Positions 16,261 through 24,256 of a stretch of DNA of 64,000 nucleotides are shown one piece after another. This DNA is from Acuticoccus yangtzensis (lineage in GTDB: Bacteria > Pseudomonadota > Alphaproteobacteria > Rhizobiales > Amorphaceae), in contig NZ_MJUX01000001.1 of the NCBI RefSeq assembly GCF_001927245.1, positions 620,001 to 684,000 of the forward strand, written 5' to 3'. The notes beneath the pieces were generated by a model. The model had not been told where the DNA came from, searched no databases, and saw nothing but the letters and a program-made list of their open reading frames with translations. Position numbers and translations under genes: made by a program. Position 1 is the stretch's first letter. Every line of letters begins with the position of its first letter.

Positions 16261-16600
16261 CTTGGTCTGACGGTTCTGTTCCGACGCGCGAACGTGAAGT
16301 CGGGGATAGACCAAGCTCACCGGCGAGTTGGCGCTGAAGAAGTTGGGCTTGGGAAAGGGTGCCGTTGCGCTGCTTGTCGCCGCGTCCAGACGAAATAATT
16401 TCGACATTGGCGCAGGCGACACAGTAGGAGGCGAGACAATCGAGGTCCGTTTCGGCGAGAACACGGCGCTCAACGAGGCGTTTAGATACACGTTTCCAGA
16501 CTGCCGCCGCCTCCGGGGCGAGCCATGCCGGGGCCTTCGGGGTGCGCGTCAGAAGGCCCGTCTCGGTCGGCTTCGGGGTAGGCTTACGACCGCGCGCCAT
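16232..16600 (-). CDS. Phage terminase small subunit, P27 family, 122 aa
   Basis: DNA-recognition subunit of the packaging motor. The N-terminus (ARGRKPTPKPTE) and the LAPEAAAVWKRV and DLDCLASYCVA blocks are typical of P27-type TerS. ATG 16600 overlaps the upstream stop (TAATG). Immediately followed by TerL, as usual, but both lie downstream of the connector genes instead of before the portal. Confidence 0.78.
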   Translation of the reverse strand: MARGRKPTPKPTETGLLTRTPKAPAWLAPEAAAVWKRVSKRLVERRVLAETDLDCLASYCVACANVEIISSGRGDKQRNGTLSQAQLLQRQLAGELGLSPTSRSRVGTEPSDQDEDLAALGL

Positions 16601-16917
16601 TACGTCCGCTCCCGGCAACGCAGTTCGAGACCGCGACGGCGTCCAAGCTCGACAGCCTCAATAATTTCGAATGTACGGCCATCCATCGCCACACGGTCCT
16701 CAAGGGACACATCCGGGCGCCAGCGGAGGCGGAATACAACTATACCTTCGGCGCCTTCGCCCTCGGCCCGGAGGAAGTCGCGCGTCGTGTTCGTAACGCG
16801 TTCGGCGTGCGTGGTGGCGTACTCGCTCCACGTCTCCACGGTTGCACCGATGCGGTCCTTGCTAAGGGTGCGACGGCTCAAAATAATTGTGCGATCCAGC
16901 TTCCCGGCGGTGATCAT
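16600..16917 (-). CDS. Phage head closure (head-tail adaptor) protein, 105 aa
   Basis: SPP1 gp16-like small adaptor that seals the connector after packaging. MITAGKLDRTIIL, then ETWSEYATTHAERV and the C-terminal RTFEIIEAVELGRR are family signatures. The start overlaps the upstream stop (ATGA). Two AATAATT motifs lie inside it, encoding Ile-Ile pairs. Confidence 0.78.
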   Translation of the reverse strand: MITAGKLDRTIILSRRTLSKDRIGATVETWSEYATTHAERVTNTTRDFLRAEGEGAEGIVVFRLRWRPDVSLEDRVAMDGRTFEIIEAVELGRRRGLELRCRERT

Positions 16918-17324
16918 GCGTAGGTCTCCACCAAGGCGGTGAAGCCCACGATGGCATGTGCAAGTTCGGGGTCTGCACCATCGCGCATTACGCGTGTTCC
17001 ATCCCACCGAATATCAACAAGATGATAGGCGGGGTCCGCGATGCTAATCTCTTCGACGGCTTGGCGGATGAGATCGGCGAGGTAACGGACGGTTGCTGTG
17101 CCTGGTTCACGTGCGAAAATAGCGATATCCACGGCCATTCGGGAGTGGCGACGTTCGAATGTGAGGCCCGCAGGAACCTCAATAATTGAGCCGATGCGGA
17201 TCGCGGGGATACCGTTGAGGGCACGCCCTTCGCCGATGTTATCGGCGGGAACAAGGGCGGTGATGTCCGGTGCATTGATGAGGGTGCTGTAAAGCTCCGC
17301 CTGAAGCTCCAGGGCGGCGCTCAT
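16914..17324 (-). CDS. DUF3168 tail completion protein, 136 aa
   Basis: Gp17-like tail terminator/completion protein. Typical features are LQAELYSTLINAPDITALV at the N-terminus, the R-P-like IPAIRIGS strand, and the RYLADLIRQAVEE helix. Overlaps both neighbours by 4 bases, as expected in a connector operon. Confidence 0.78.
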   Translation of the reverse strand: MSAALELQAELYSTLINAPDITALVPADNIGEGRALNGIPAIRIGSIIEVPAGLTFERRHSRMAVDIAIFAREPGTATVRYLADLIRQAVEEISIADPAYHLVDIRWDGTRVMRDGADPELAHAIVGFTALVETYA

Positions 17325-17704
17325 TGGTTGAAGCTCCGCTTCGCGGCGGCGCTGATTGCACGTTTGATACGGGCCTGAGCCTTCTTTTTGGCGAGGCGAT
17401 AGCCGGGCCAGAAGTATGGGTTCGCGTCTTCCCCGTTGTACTTCCTCCGCCCTCTCTCAACCCAATCAGCGTAGAACGCTTCCGCCTCAATCGAGACGCG
17501 GCGGCTACCGTCTTCGGTCGTCTCCGGGGTATGGACGGTGATGGAGTTGACGAGTTCGCCAGTGATTCTCGGTGCCAGCGCACGCTGGAGGTCGGCGATC
17601 TCATTCGCACCCTTGAGAAGGGCGGGTTCAATCGCGTCCTTCACATCGTCTGGAAGTTCGCGGAGCTTCTTCTTGAGCTTATCGAGGCCCTGAATCTTCG
17701 CCAT
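17321..17704 (-). CDS. HK97 gp10-family head-tail joining protein, 127 aa
   Basis: Starts MAKIQGLDKLKKKLRELPDD, the usual HK97-gp10 opening, with ALLKGANEIADLQRALAPRITGEL following. A basic C-terminal helix ends the protein. ATG 17704 comes directly after the TGA of the gp6-like gene. Predicted to act in neck assembly. Confidence 0.8.
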   Translation of the reverse strand: MAKIQGLDKLKKKLRELPDDVKDAIEPALLKGANEIADLQRALAPRITGELVNSITVHTPETTEDGSRRVSIEAEAFYADWVERGRRKYNGEDANPYFWPGYRLAKKKAQARIKRAISAAAKRSFNQ

Positions 17705-17705
17705 C

Positions 17706-17981
17706 TCAGAACGCCCACACACGGTACGGAGTGAGAAGCGGCGCCATCGCCTCAGTCGGTGCGAACGTACCCCCGCCCATATGATCATAGGCGTTTGCAA
17801 CACCTGTCAGGATTGCAAGCCTTAGATCTTCCGGGACGGGATCGAGGGTGAGGATCGCAGGATCGCCAGTGAAGTTGACGGCGATGGCGACGGCGCTCGC
17901 GATGAGCTTCGTAAGGAAGGCGTCATCAGCGTCGTGGTCAATTCGGAGGTGGGTTTTAGCATCTTCGAGGGTGACGAGCAT
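17706..17981 (-). CDS. Phage gp6-like head-tail connector, 91 aa
   Basis: LVTLEDAKTHLRIDHDADD and the following alpha-helical repeat are hallmarks of the HK97 gp6 connector that forms a ring under the portal. Length is normal for the family. 17982-18112 upstream is AT-rich and has no gene; it may hold a promoter for the connector-terminase part of the operon. Confidence 0.82.
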   Translation of the reverse strand: MLVTLEDAKTHLRIDHDADDAFLTKLIASAVAIAVNFTGDPAILTLDPVPEDLRLAILTGVANAYDHMGGGTFAPTEAMAPLLTPYRVWAF

Positions 17982-18112
17982 GGTCGGTAAATTCCTTGTT
18001 GAGAATGATTTGCAGGTAAAACATTATTTGCCGTGAAATTTGTACGAAGGGGGACGGGCGGTCCAGGTTAAGTCTATGAAAAGTCTCGGATATCCCCCCC
18101 GGCTAAAGATTG

Positions 18113-18523
18113 CTAATATGCAACCGCTGCTGCGGGGTGACACTGCTTCACAGTCTCCGAGAGTACATGAGCCCGCTTCGACCGCTTGGCCCGCTTGCGT
18201 TGGCTAGGCTTCGCCATTTGATCCGCGTAGCGCCCGAACATTGTGTTGTGGATGAAGACCGGATCGAAGCCCGCATTCTCACATACCGCACGAAAGTCTT
18301 TGCCCTTCGCCGTTAACCAATAAATGGCTTCCCCACGCCAATCCGGTCGCGATGCCGAGGCTGATGGTCCGTTGGGGTCGGCTAGACAATCGCTCGCCGC
18401 TTGGCTGAGAACTGTACGCCATAGCCGCATTCGGATGGCGTGTTGTCCGGGGTCATCAGTGTCATGCACGTGGGTTGCCATCCACTCTGCATGTTCCTCA
18501 TCGGTGTAACCTTTCGCGGTCAT
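18113..18523 (-). CDS. Hypothetical phage protein, 136 aa
   Basis: No recognised domain. It has an N-terminal acidic/His part, a WRGEAIYWLTAKG segment, and a basic tail (SQRKRAKRSKRA) that could bind nucleic acid. ATG 18523 overlaps the stop of the gpM-like gene (ATGA). In most siphophages the next tail genes (gpL, gpK) would stand here; it resembles neither. Confidence 0.6.
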   Translation of the reverse strand: MTAKGYTDEEHAEWMATHVHDTDDPGQHAIRMRLWRTVLSQAASDCLADPNGPSASASRPDWRGEAIYWLTAKGKDFRAVCENAGFDPVFIHNTMFGRYADQMAKPSQRKRAKRSKRAHVLSETVKQCHPAAAVAY

Positions 18524-18876
18524 TGGGCGAGGCTCCAATCCTCCACGAACTCGGCGGATACAGTCCGCCGCTTGTTCGGGTGCATTTGACGGTCCCAACG
18601 GCGACACACCCATTTCCGGGGTGTGGTCTCGTCGGGCAACGTCCAACGAAAGGGTTCGTAGCCGCCGCGTGCCGTGAAGAACGCTTCGATCTCATCGGCA
18701 TGGAGGGCGTGGACCTGTGACCATGTCGCCCTGAACTCACGTTTTATATGATTGAGGCCATCTGCGGTTGCCTGGGTGTAGCCGTCGCCAAACTCTGCAA
18801 TGAGAAGCTTTGGTTGTGTGTTGAGCGCCGATCCCTCAGAGGGCGGGACCGGCGGCGTAAATGTCGGGATGGGCAT
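18520..18876 (-). CDS. Minor tail protein, lambda gpM-like, 118 aa
   Basis: Phage_min_tail family. FGDGYTQATADGLNHIKREF and EPFRWTLPDE...WVC are recognisable. ATG 18876 is preceded by the motif AATTATT (minus strand) and lies six bases from the stop of the HNH-containing gene. An in-frame TTG at 18957 would give a longer product overlapping that gene and is less likely. It joins the tip to the tail tube in lambda; here no other tip gene follows. Confidence 0.75.
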   Translation of the reverse strand: MPIPTFTPPVPPSEGSALNTQPKLLIAEFGDGYTQATADGLNHIKREFRATWSQVHALHADEIEAFFTARGGYEPFRWTLPDETTPRKWVCRRWDRQMHPNKRRTVSAEFVEDWSLAQ

Positions 18877-18881
18877 AATAA

Positions 18882-19208
18882 TTATGAACTTTCGCGTGAC
18901 TGCTTCCAGGAGGAATGGCAGCGCCGACAAAGGGCCTGCCAGTTCGTGCGAAGCCAAAATAATTGTGTGTTGCCACGGTGCGGGACGATATGATCAACGA
19001 TGACCGCCGCTTCACCGCATCTCACACACAGTGGATTTTGTTCGAGGAACGCGCGACGGGCGCGTTCCCATTCCGAGTCGTAGCCGCGTTGGCGCGCTGT
19101 TCCACGTTCTTGGTCTCGGCGCTTCAGGTAGGCGCGGCGGTGTTCGCATGTCTCACCGGTGCGGAGAGTGCAACCGCAGGCCCGTAGCGAGGGCGGCTTA
19201 CGGGGCAT
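18882..19208 (-). CDS. Possible independently translated HNH endonuclease, 108 aa
   Basis: Alternative product within the 310-aa gene, same frame. ATG 19208 (MPRKPPSLRACGCTL) has GGAGG eight bases upstream, an excellent site in this genome. The length and N-terminus match stand-alone phage HNH proteins that assist packaging. Zinc-binding Cys pairs (CVRC, CRRC) and the H-N-H core are intact. Internal initiation would release it from the tail chaperone. Confidence 0.55.
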   Translation of the reverse strand: MPRKPPSLRACGCTLRTGETCEHRRAYLKRRDQERGTARQRGYDSEWERARRAFLEQNPLCVRCGEAAVIVDHIVPHRGNTQLFWLRTNWQALCRRCHSSWKQSRESS

Positions 19209-19814
19209 CGGTGATGCCTCCACCATTCCCGCCTGACGGAAGAAGCGGAGAGCAACGGCATCCATCGCTTCGGGCGTCTTCGCCGTTGCGGGACCGCTCG
19301 CCCTCTTCTTGTCCGATCCGAAAATGAGCTTCAGGAAGGACATGCGGCCATTGCGAGCCGCAATGATTTCGCCGGGCGTGCATGTAAGCGCTTCTGCGGG
19401 TGTATAGCCGAGCCAGCCCGTCGCAACCTCGAACAAGTCACGATAGACCTTGGCGAAGTCGTGAACCTTCTCGGGGTCAAACGGCTCGCCTTTTGAGGCG
19501 TCGGCGCCTTCCTCATCATCCTCGGGCGTGTCGAGCGAGGCCCCAACCAACCCATAGGTCAGTTCCATGACCGCACCGATCAGCGCCGCAGAGGGGAATG
19601 GCCGGAGCATCAGCTTGAACAGCGCTTCGATGGTCTCCGGGGTGGCGTCGACGGCGCACGCCTCCACAACTGCACGCATGGCGCTCACCTTCTCCTTGGC
19701 GACATCAATGAGAAGGTTCTGCATCCCGTAACGCTTGTTGAGGGTGATCGCCGCCCGAAGCGTTGGGATCAGGTTGAGCCTGACCCCGCCAACGGTGAGT
19801 TGAACGCCGTGCAT
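18882..19814 (-). CDS. Fusion of GTA gp10-like protein, tail assembly chaperone and HNH endonuclease, 310 aa
   Basis: Three phage proteins in one open frame. Residues 1-95 resemble GTA gp10-like tail proteins (VQLTVGGVRLNLIPTLRAA). About 125-170 match rcc01693-type tail assembly chaperones (VYRDLFEVATGWLGYTPAEALTCTPG, cited in parts). Residues 203-310 are a complete phage HNH endonuclease: paired Cys, ARQRGYDSEWERARRAFL, and VDHIVPHRGN. In most phages the HNH is separate and near the terminase. No stop or start boundary is lost between the parts, so it could make both a fusion and an independent HNH. Confidence 0.75.
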   Translation of the reverse strand: MHGVQLTVGGVRLNLIPTLRAAITLNKRYGMQNLLIDVAKEKVSAMRAVVEACAVDATPETIEALFKLMLRPFPSAALIGAVMELTYGLVGASLDTPEDDEEGADASKGEPFDPEKVHDFAKVYRDLFEVATGWLGYTPAEALTCTPGEIIAARNGRMSFLKLIFGSDKKRASGPATAKTPEAMDAVALRFFRQAGMVEASPMPRKPPSLRACGCTLRTGETCEHRRAYLKRRDQERGTARQRGYDSEWERARRAFLEQNPLCVRCGEAAVIVDHIVPHRGNTQLFWLRTNWQALCRRCHSSWKQSRESS

Positions 19815-19816
19815 GG

Positions 19817-20245
19817 TTAGGCCGCCGGGACTTTGACCGGGATGCCCTTCACGCGGGTGATGGTGACATCCAGCATCTCGGTATCCTCTTCACCGCCACC
19901 AGCGAGGGCGCACCGGGAAATAAAGCCGCGCCAGTAGATTTTGGTGTTGTTGGAGAGGGTGTAGAGGAAGTTGAACTCACCGCCGCTCGCATGTGCGGCC
20001 TCAAGTGCAGCCTGTCCGACATCGCCGGCGAGGTAGATGAACTTGCACTCCATCGAGCCGGGGTCATAGCTCGTCTCATAGGTGATGAGTTCGCCGGTAT
20101 TGATGTTAGCAACCTGGCTGGTCTTCCGCTCACCGCTGATGGCACCCATCTCGTTAAGGCCATCAATAACCTTGTAAGTATCGGTCAGGTGCGCCGCAGC
20201 GGCGGTGCCGATGCTCAACTTCGCGGTATTCACTTTGATCGTCAT
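19817..20245 (-). CDS. Major tail tube protein, 142 aa
   Basis: MTIKVNTAKLSIGTAA and the strand-rich body with EMLDVTITRVKGIPV at the end fit the siphophage tail tube family. Length is typical. It is followed by the chaperone fusion gene two bases downstream, the usual tube-chaperone arrangement. Confidence 0.78.
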   Translation of the reverse strand: MTIKVNTAKLSIGTAAAAHLTDTYKVIDGLNEMGAISGERKTSQVANINTGELITYETSYDPGSMECKFIYLAGDVGQAALEAAHASGGEFNFLYTLSNNTKIYWRGFISRCALAGGGEEDTEMLDVTITRVKGIPVKVPAA

Positions 20246-20292
20246 TCTGAAAATTCCTTGTTCTGAAGAGGGTTGGAGCCGAGAGGCCGCGC

Positions 20293-21849
20293 TTACGCGG
20301 CCTTGAGCTTCATGAAGGTGAGCGCATCGGGGTTGATGACCGCACCGCCAACACGGCGCCCGACGTAGATGCGGCTCATGTTGACGCCGAGAAGCGTCAC
20401 GTAATCCGGCATCAGGGTAAGGCCCTGCCGGTCGACGACGCGGTAGGTGGTTGCGAGATCGCCGAAGAGGGCGAAGATGCCCGCACCGACGTTGGGAAGG
20501 TCGTCGATGATGCGGACCGGATAGCCGAGAAGCTGGGCCGGGGTGCCAGCCGCCAGCGAGTCAGCCCAAGCGTCGGGGGCCATCGCAATCGCCATCTTGC
20601 GGAGGGTGGAACGGGTGCGGCGGTTCACATAAAACGCGGCGTTGGCGCCGGTATACGCCGCCGGGATGGAGTCGACGACATCGACGAAATCGTCGATTGA
20701 AAGCGTGGTGGCCGCCGTCTCATATTCAGCGATATCGGTATCACGGAGAAGGCCGAGGGGCTGGCCGACGCCCGTACCGTTCAGGTGCGCCAGGTTCTCC
20801 TTCTTAGCCGCAACGGACGCGAAATCGGAGGCGATGATGGCCTGGATGTCGATGTGCGAATCAGCAACAAGATCATTCGAGAACTTGATCCACTGGCCCA
20901 TGTTGAAGGTGTCGATTTTGATCTTGTCGAAGCCCATCGCGGTCTCCGGTCGCTGTTCATTTTCGCCAACCCACGACACATCGACCGTGCTGGTCTGGCG
21001 CGGCCATTCGACGGATGTGTTGCCGATGGTCATGGTCGAAGCGAACTGACGGAACGGGGATGCGTCGATCAGCATCCGCTGAACGGTGGCATTGAACTCG
21101 GTCGGCGCGACGGAAGCACCCTGATCGCCAAGCGTCAGGGCCTTCTGGTCACCGGCGACGAAGGCACGGAACGCCTTGCGCTCCATCGCGGCAGTGTCGT
21201 CGGCGGTCTTGGCCGTCACGATGCCGGGGCGGTTGATGCGGGTGGCGAGCTTGTCGTGCGCGGCCTGGAGGTCGGAATAATTCTTGGTGACGGTGGCGAG
21301 GTCGGCCTTGAGGGCGTCGACGGTCGCGGTGATGTCCGTGGTGTCCGCCACGTCGTCGGTAATAGTCTCATCCATGGGAAAGTGCCTTTCAATATCGGAT
21401 GCGGATTTAATGGAGGTGATCGCCGCGCCGGGGTTCGCCGGGACAGGCACAAGACTGATTTCCATGAGGTCGACGGTGCCGACTTCACGATGACCATTGG
21501 GGAGGCGCTTCACGCTGGAGAAGCGGCCACCAATCGAGAGAGCGAGGCCACCAGCCGCAGCGAGGGCGCGATACTGGCGAGCTTCGGGAATGGAGAGTTC
21601 AAGGCGCCCTTCGACTTCGAGGCCCTTGGCGGTCCAACGGACGCTGTGCCAGGTGCCGATAGGCTTGCCGTGATCATGTCCGGCGAGGATAGGAAGCGGC
21701 GCCTTGGCGGACGCAAATGCAGCACCGGGGATGCGGTCGCCTGCACGATCAGCTTTCCCGTCGGCAGGCCATGCGATACCAATAATGGTGCCGTCTTCCG
21801 TGAGCGACGTGGCGAAGCCCTTGGTGGCGCGTTCGATGAGGTCGCTCAT
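20293..21849 (-). CDS. Fused prohead protease and HK97 major capsid protein, 518 aa
   Basis: Residues about 1-150 are an HK97 prohead protease (S78 type): AGHDHGKPIG holds the catalytic His and LALSIGGRF the Ser. About 165-215 is a coiled-coil delta/scaffold region. From about 225 to the end is an HK97-fold capsid protein (LGDQGASVAPTEF..., GTPAQLLGYPV). The two are normally separate genes. An internal ATG (MDETITDD) follows an AAGG and could start a separate scaffold-capsid product. ATG 21849 overlaps the stop of the spike-base gene. Confidence 0.85.
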   Translation of the reverse strand: MSDLIERATKGFATSLTEDGTIIGIAWPADGKADRAGDRIPGAAFASAKAPLPILAGHDHGKPIGTWHSVRWTAKGLEVEGRLELSIPEARQYRALAAAGGLALSIGGRFSSVKRLPNGHREVGTVDLMEISLVPVPANPGAAITSIKSASDIERHFPMDETITDDVADTTDITATVDALKADLATVTKNYSDLQAAHDKLATRINRPGIVTAKTADDTAAMERKAFRAFVAGDQKALTLGDQGASVAPTEFNATVQRMLIDASPFRQFASTMTIGNTSVEWPRQTSTVDVSWVGENEQRPETAMGFDKIKIDTFNMGQWIKFSNDLVADSHIDIQAIIASDFASVAAKKENLAHLNGTGVGQPLGLLRDTDIAEYETAATTLSIDDFVDVVDSIPAAYTGANAAFYVNRRTRSTLRKMAIAMAPDAWADSLAAGTPAQLLGYPVRIIDDLPNVGAGIFALFGDLATTYRVVDRQGLTLMPDYVTLLGVNMSRIYVGRRVGGAVINPDALTFMKLKAA

Positions 21850-22091
21850 TACGGGTATCCCACCAGCCCGGTCGCTGTGGTCCCGGTGGCAAATACCTTC
21901 TTGAAAACGCCAGGGACGAATCCCGCCGGGACAGGAAGCGTGACTTCGGCGCCCTCGAAGGTGATGGCGCGCAGGTTGCCAGCGGCCTGCACAGAGATGC
22001 CGCGTACGACCTTCGGCAAATCGGCGGAATTATTCGGGGTGATCGTGAACGGCGCCGTTGAAAGGTTTGACCTAAGATGCTGAAAACTCAT
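21849..22091 (-). CDS. Capsid spike base protein, rcc01079 family, 80 aa
   Basis: Matches the small spike base protein of the Rhodobacter gene transfer agent: APFTITPNNSADLPKVVRG, VTLPVPAGFVPGVF and ATGTTATGLVGYP. In RcGTA the base anchors head spikes that bind the host capsule. Here it is in the head operon between portal and capsid. Its start lies five bases after the upstream stop, inside the palindrome AATAATTATT, with GAGGA upstream. I do not see the spike fibre partner. Confidence 0.75.
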   Translation of the reverse strand: MSFQHLRSNLSTAPFTITPNNSADLPKVVRGISVQAAGNLRAITFEGAEVTLPVPAGFVPGVFKKVFATGTTATGLVGYP

Positions 22092-22096
22092 AATAA

Positions 22097-22414
22097 TTAT
22101 TCCTCAGAAATATCGTCGTCGTTCAGACCCATGAGCGCCGCGAGGGTCACGAGTGCGATGAGGCGCGCCTTCTCCAACCCCATCGGGATCAGATACGTCT
22201 CGGCCAATTCAGCGGCGCGTTCGGGATCGCAACCACCGCCAATGAGCGACAATCTCAGGATCGTCTTGAGATGTGCGACCCGGTAATCCTGCGCATGGAG
22301 CGCCCTGATTAGATGCGGAACCCCGGCATCGGTTTGACGCTCAAGTTCCTCGATCAGCGGCAACGTGAGGGCGAAGGCCCGCTCGGCGTCACCCCAATAA
22401 AAATTATTGTTCAT
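22097..22414 (-). CDS. GTA gp10-like / tail chaperone-like protein, 105 aa
   Basis: NNNFYWGDAERAFALTLPLIEELER followed by a helical second half resembles GTA gp10-type proteins and the first domain of the 310-aa fusion, so the element has two related copies. The protein is complete at normal length. It overlaps the 90-aa gene by 11 bases. Its presence between portal and capsid is atypical. Confidence 0.6.
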   Translation of the reverse strand: MNNNFYWGDAERAFALTLPLIEELERQTDAGVPHLIRALHAQDYRVAHLKTILRLSLIGGGCDPERAAELAETYLIPMGLEKARLIALVTLAALMGLNDDDISEE

Positions 22415-22676
22415 CGGCCACTCGTTTCGGCGCCCGATGGATTGCCTCGGTGATCTGATAGCGCGTCATGGACGGTCCATGCTCAAACACGAACTTGCGC
22501 GCTTTTGTGTCTGCCTGCGCCTCTGTCATGCCTTCGTCGACAAAGTAGTCACGGACCGCGCCATAAAGGGCTTCTAAGTGCGCACCCTTGGGCTTGGCGC
22601 GGCGAGCGTGGGTCTCGCGCGCGACGCGGCGGACGAAATCTAGGGCGAAGTGCAACGGGTTGGTCTTCGGCTTCAT
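22404..22676 (-). CDS. Hypothetical phage protein, 90 aa
   Basis: Basic, helical small protein starting MKPKTNPLHFALDFVRR. ATG 22676 overlaps the portal stop (ATGA). A C-terminal TRYQITEAIHRAPKR segment may bind nucleic acid. No known family recognised; it is conserved in position as a portal-coupled protein only in this window. Confidence 0.55.
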   Translation of the reverse strand: MKPKTNPLHFALDFVRRVARETHARRAKPKGAHLEALYGAVRDYFVDEGMTEAQADTKARKFVFEHGPSMTRYQITEAIHRAPKRVADEQ

Positions 22677-23905
22677 TGGGTTTCCTCCTGCGGCTGTGCC
22701 GTGGCGGTCTGCGTGTAAGGGTTCGTGAGGGCATCCGCCTCCGGCGAGGGATGGAGCGGCATGTTCTCGATTGCGCGCACCTCGTTCGCCGTCAGCACGC
22801 CAGCGCTCCGGGCGATCTGGTAGGACTGCCAACGGGCCAGCGTGTCGGACTTCACGAACTCATCGGTCTCGAACTCGAAGAGGAAGGCGCCACGTTCTTC
22901 GGGCGTCAGGAGCACGCGGCGGTAAGCGCTGCACCATTCGCGCAGCCAGGGCGCCAGCGAGTAATCGAGGAAGGCGCGGTTCATCTCCGCCGCGTTGGAC
23001 CACGTCGCACGCCCCATCTCGAATGCGAGGTGCGGCGGAACATTGAAGTGGCGGCAGATGGCAACGTTCGCCTGGATCAGAAGCTTCTCAGCTTCGTTCT
23101 CGGCGAGGGGCTGTTGGATCGTCTGATACGTCGCACCGTTGTCGAGGACTGCGGTACGGCCTGCTTTTTCGCCGCTGAAGCCGTCGTTCCATGATGTGCG
23201 GATGCGGCCAAGGGAATCGTCGCCAAGGGCCTTCGGGAACTGAAGGACACCGCCAGGCCGCGAATTGTTGGCGAAGGTGGTGGAGACGGTGCGCGCCATG
23301 ACTATCGCCGTTGCGATGTCGTCCTTCGCGAGGTGGATGAGGGACACGCCCGTCACACCGTCATCCGCACGGACGCCGGAGGTGATGTGCAGAATGTCAG
23401 AATAATTTTCGAACCTGACGGCACCATTCGCGAGGGCGATGCGGTAACGCGGCTCACCGGTGAAATCGTCGGTCTCAACGGACACGGCGTGCGGGGCGAG
23501 ACGAATGAGTTCAACGGGGCGCCCGGCGAGGTCTCGGTTGACGTAGGCGAAGCCGTTGCCCGTAAGGATTGCATCGCGGGTGATGGTGGCTCGGAAGGCG
23601 GTGGCGCTCATCCATTCCGTGGCGTCTCGGTGTGCCAGGGCGTAGCCGGGGTGGTCGGTGGCGGGCTGTTTGGCGCCGTCGACACGCTCGTACAGTTTGC
23701 AGGGGATGGAGGTGCCGTTCGCAAGTAGGGCGAGGCAGATGGCGACGGTCGCGCATTTGGGCGCCGTTGCAGCGGTGACGTTGATGCCGGACGTGGTGTT
23801 AGGCGCAAGCAACCATTCCAGGCCGAACAAGCCCGTGGGCGGTGCGCTTTTCGTTTCGATCATGTCGACGGACGCAATGCCGTCGTCGTCCCGCTCAATG
23901 GTCAT
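22673..23905 (-). CDS. HK97-family phage portal protein, 410 aa
   Basis: Dodecameric DNA entry ring of the head. NGFAYVNRDLAGRPVELIRL, the DILHITSG strand, the FANNSRPGGVLQ block and RHFNVPPHLAFEMG are HK97 portal signatures; length is typical. ATG 23905 is preferred over an in-frame TTG at 23926. It is the first gene of the leftward structural operon, so the promoter should lie in 23906-24243. Confidence 0.85.
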   Translation of the reverse strand: MTIERDDDGIASVDMIETKSAPPTGLFGLEWLLAPNTTSGINVTAATAPKCATVAICLALLANGTSIPCKLYERVDGAKQPATDHPGYALAHRDATEWMSATAFRATITRDAILTGNGFAYVNRDLAGRPVELIRLAPHAVSVETDDFTGEPRYRIALANGAVRFENYSDILHITSGVRADDGVTGVSLIHLAKDDIATAIVMARTVSTTFANNSRPGGVLQFPKALGDDSLGRIRTSWNDGFSGEKAGRTAVLDNGATYQTIQQPLAENEAEKLLIQANVAICRHFNVPPHLAFEMGRATWSNAAEMNRAFLDYSLAPWLREWCSAYRRVLLTPEERGAFLFEFETDEFVKSDTLARWQSYQIARSAGVLTANEVRAIENMPLHPSPEADALTNPYTQTATAQPQEETQ

Positions 23906-24243
23906 AATAACGTCCAGGTCGTTCAAAAGATGTAAATAATTGAAGGGTCACCCTAGCCGCTGCCTCTTCACAGCGACGGCTAGGGTGACTTTGCGCAATC
24001 AGTCGAGGAAGGAAAAACTCGACTGTGCATATTATGACATAACTAAAGATCAACTAATAGTGGTCTGTATCGTTACAATGATGTAATTTATTGAATATTT
24101 GTGAGTCTTGATGCTGATCTTCATAATCCAGGCCTTGGGGAATTAGCCACCAAGGTGCGCATCGTCTTAAGCGCGATTAGAAGGCCGCTGGATGGCCTTG
24201 GATGTTCGCCGCTGTCATCACCTATCCCGGAGCGTGAAGGCCA
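23906..24243. promoter_or_regulatory. AT-rich control region before the structural operon
   Basis: 338 bases without a gene, clearly AT-richer than the flanks (about 24025-24130). It contains one AATAATT (23935), a 13-bp perfect stem GTCACCCTAGCCG/CGGCTAGGGTGAC (23947-23989), AGTCGAG/CTCGACT (24001-24024), and AAGGCC/GGCCTT (24181-24199). The first stems can be terminators or operator-like structures between the antirepressor and the late operon. A late promoter on the minus strand is expected here, but I could not fix its boxes. Confidence 0.55.
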
Positions 24244-24256
24244 TCAGGCGGCCTTC
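24236..24256. terminator. Hairpin across the antirepressor stop
   Basis: GAAGGCC / GGCCTTC, 7-bp stem and 7-base loop, covering the stop of the Bro-N gene. A closely similar hairpin is at 24181-24199 and another AGGCCG hairpin at about 11818-11834. No T tract. Confidence 0.45.

Noticed and set aside
20785-22083. 432-residue plus-strand frame in the capsid region
   Set aside because: Shadow of the protease-capsid and spike-base genes, Gly/Arg/Asp-rich without family.
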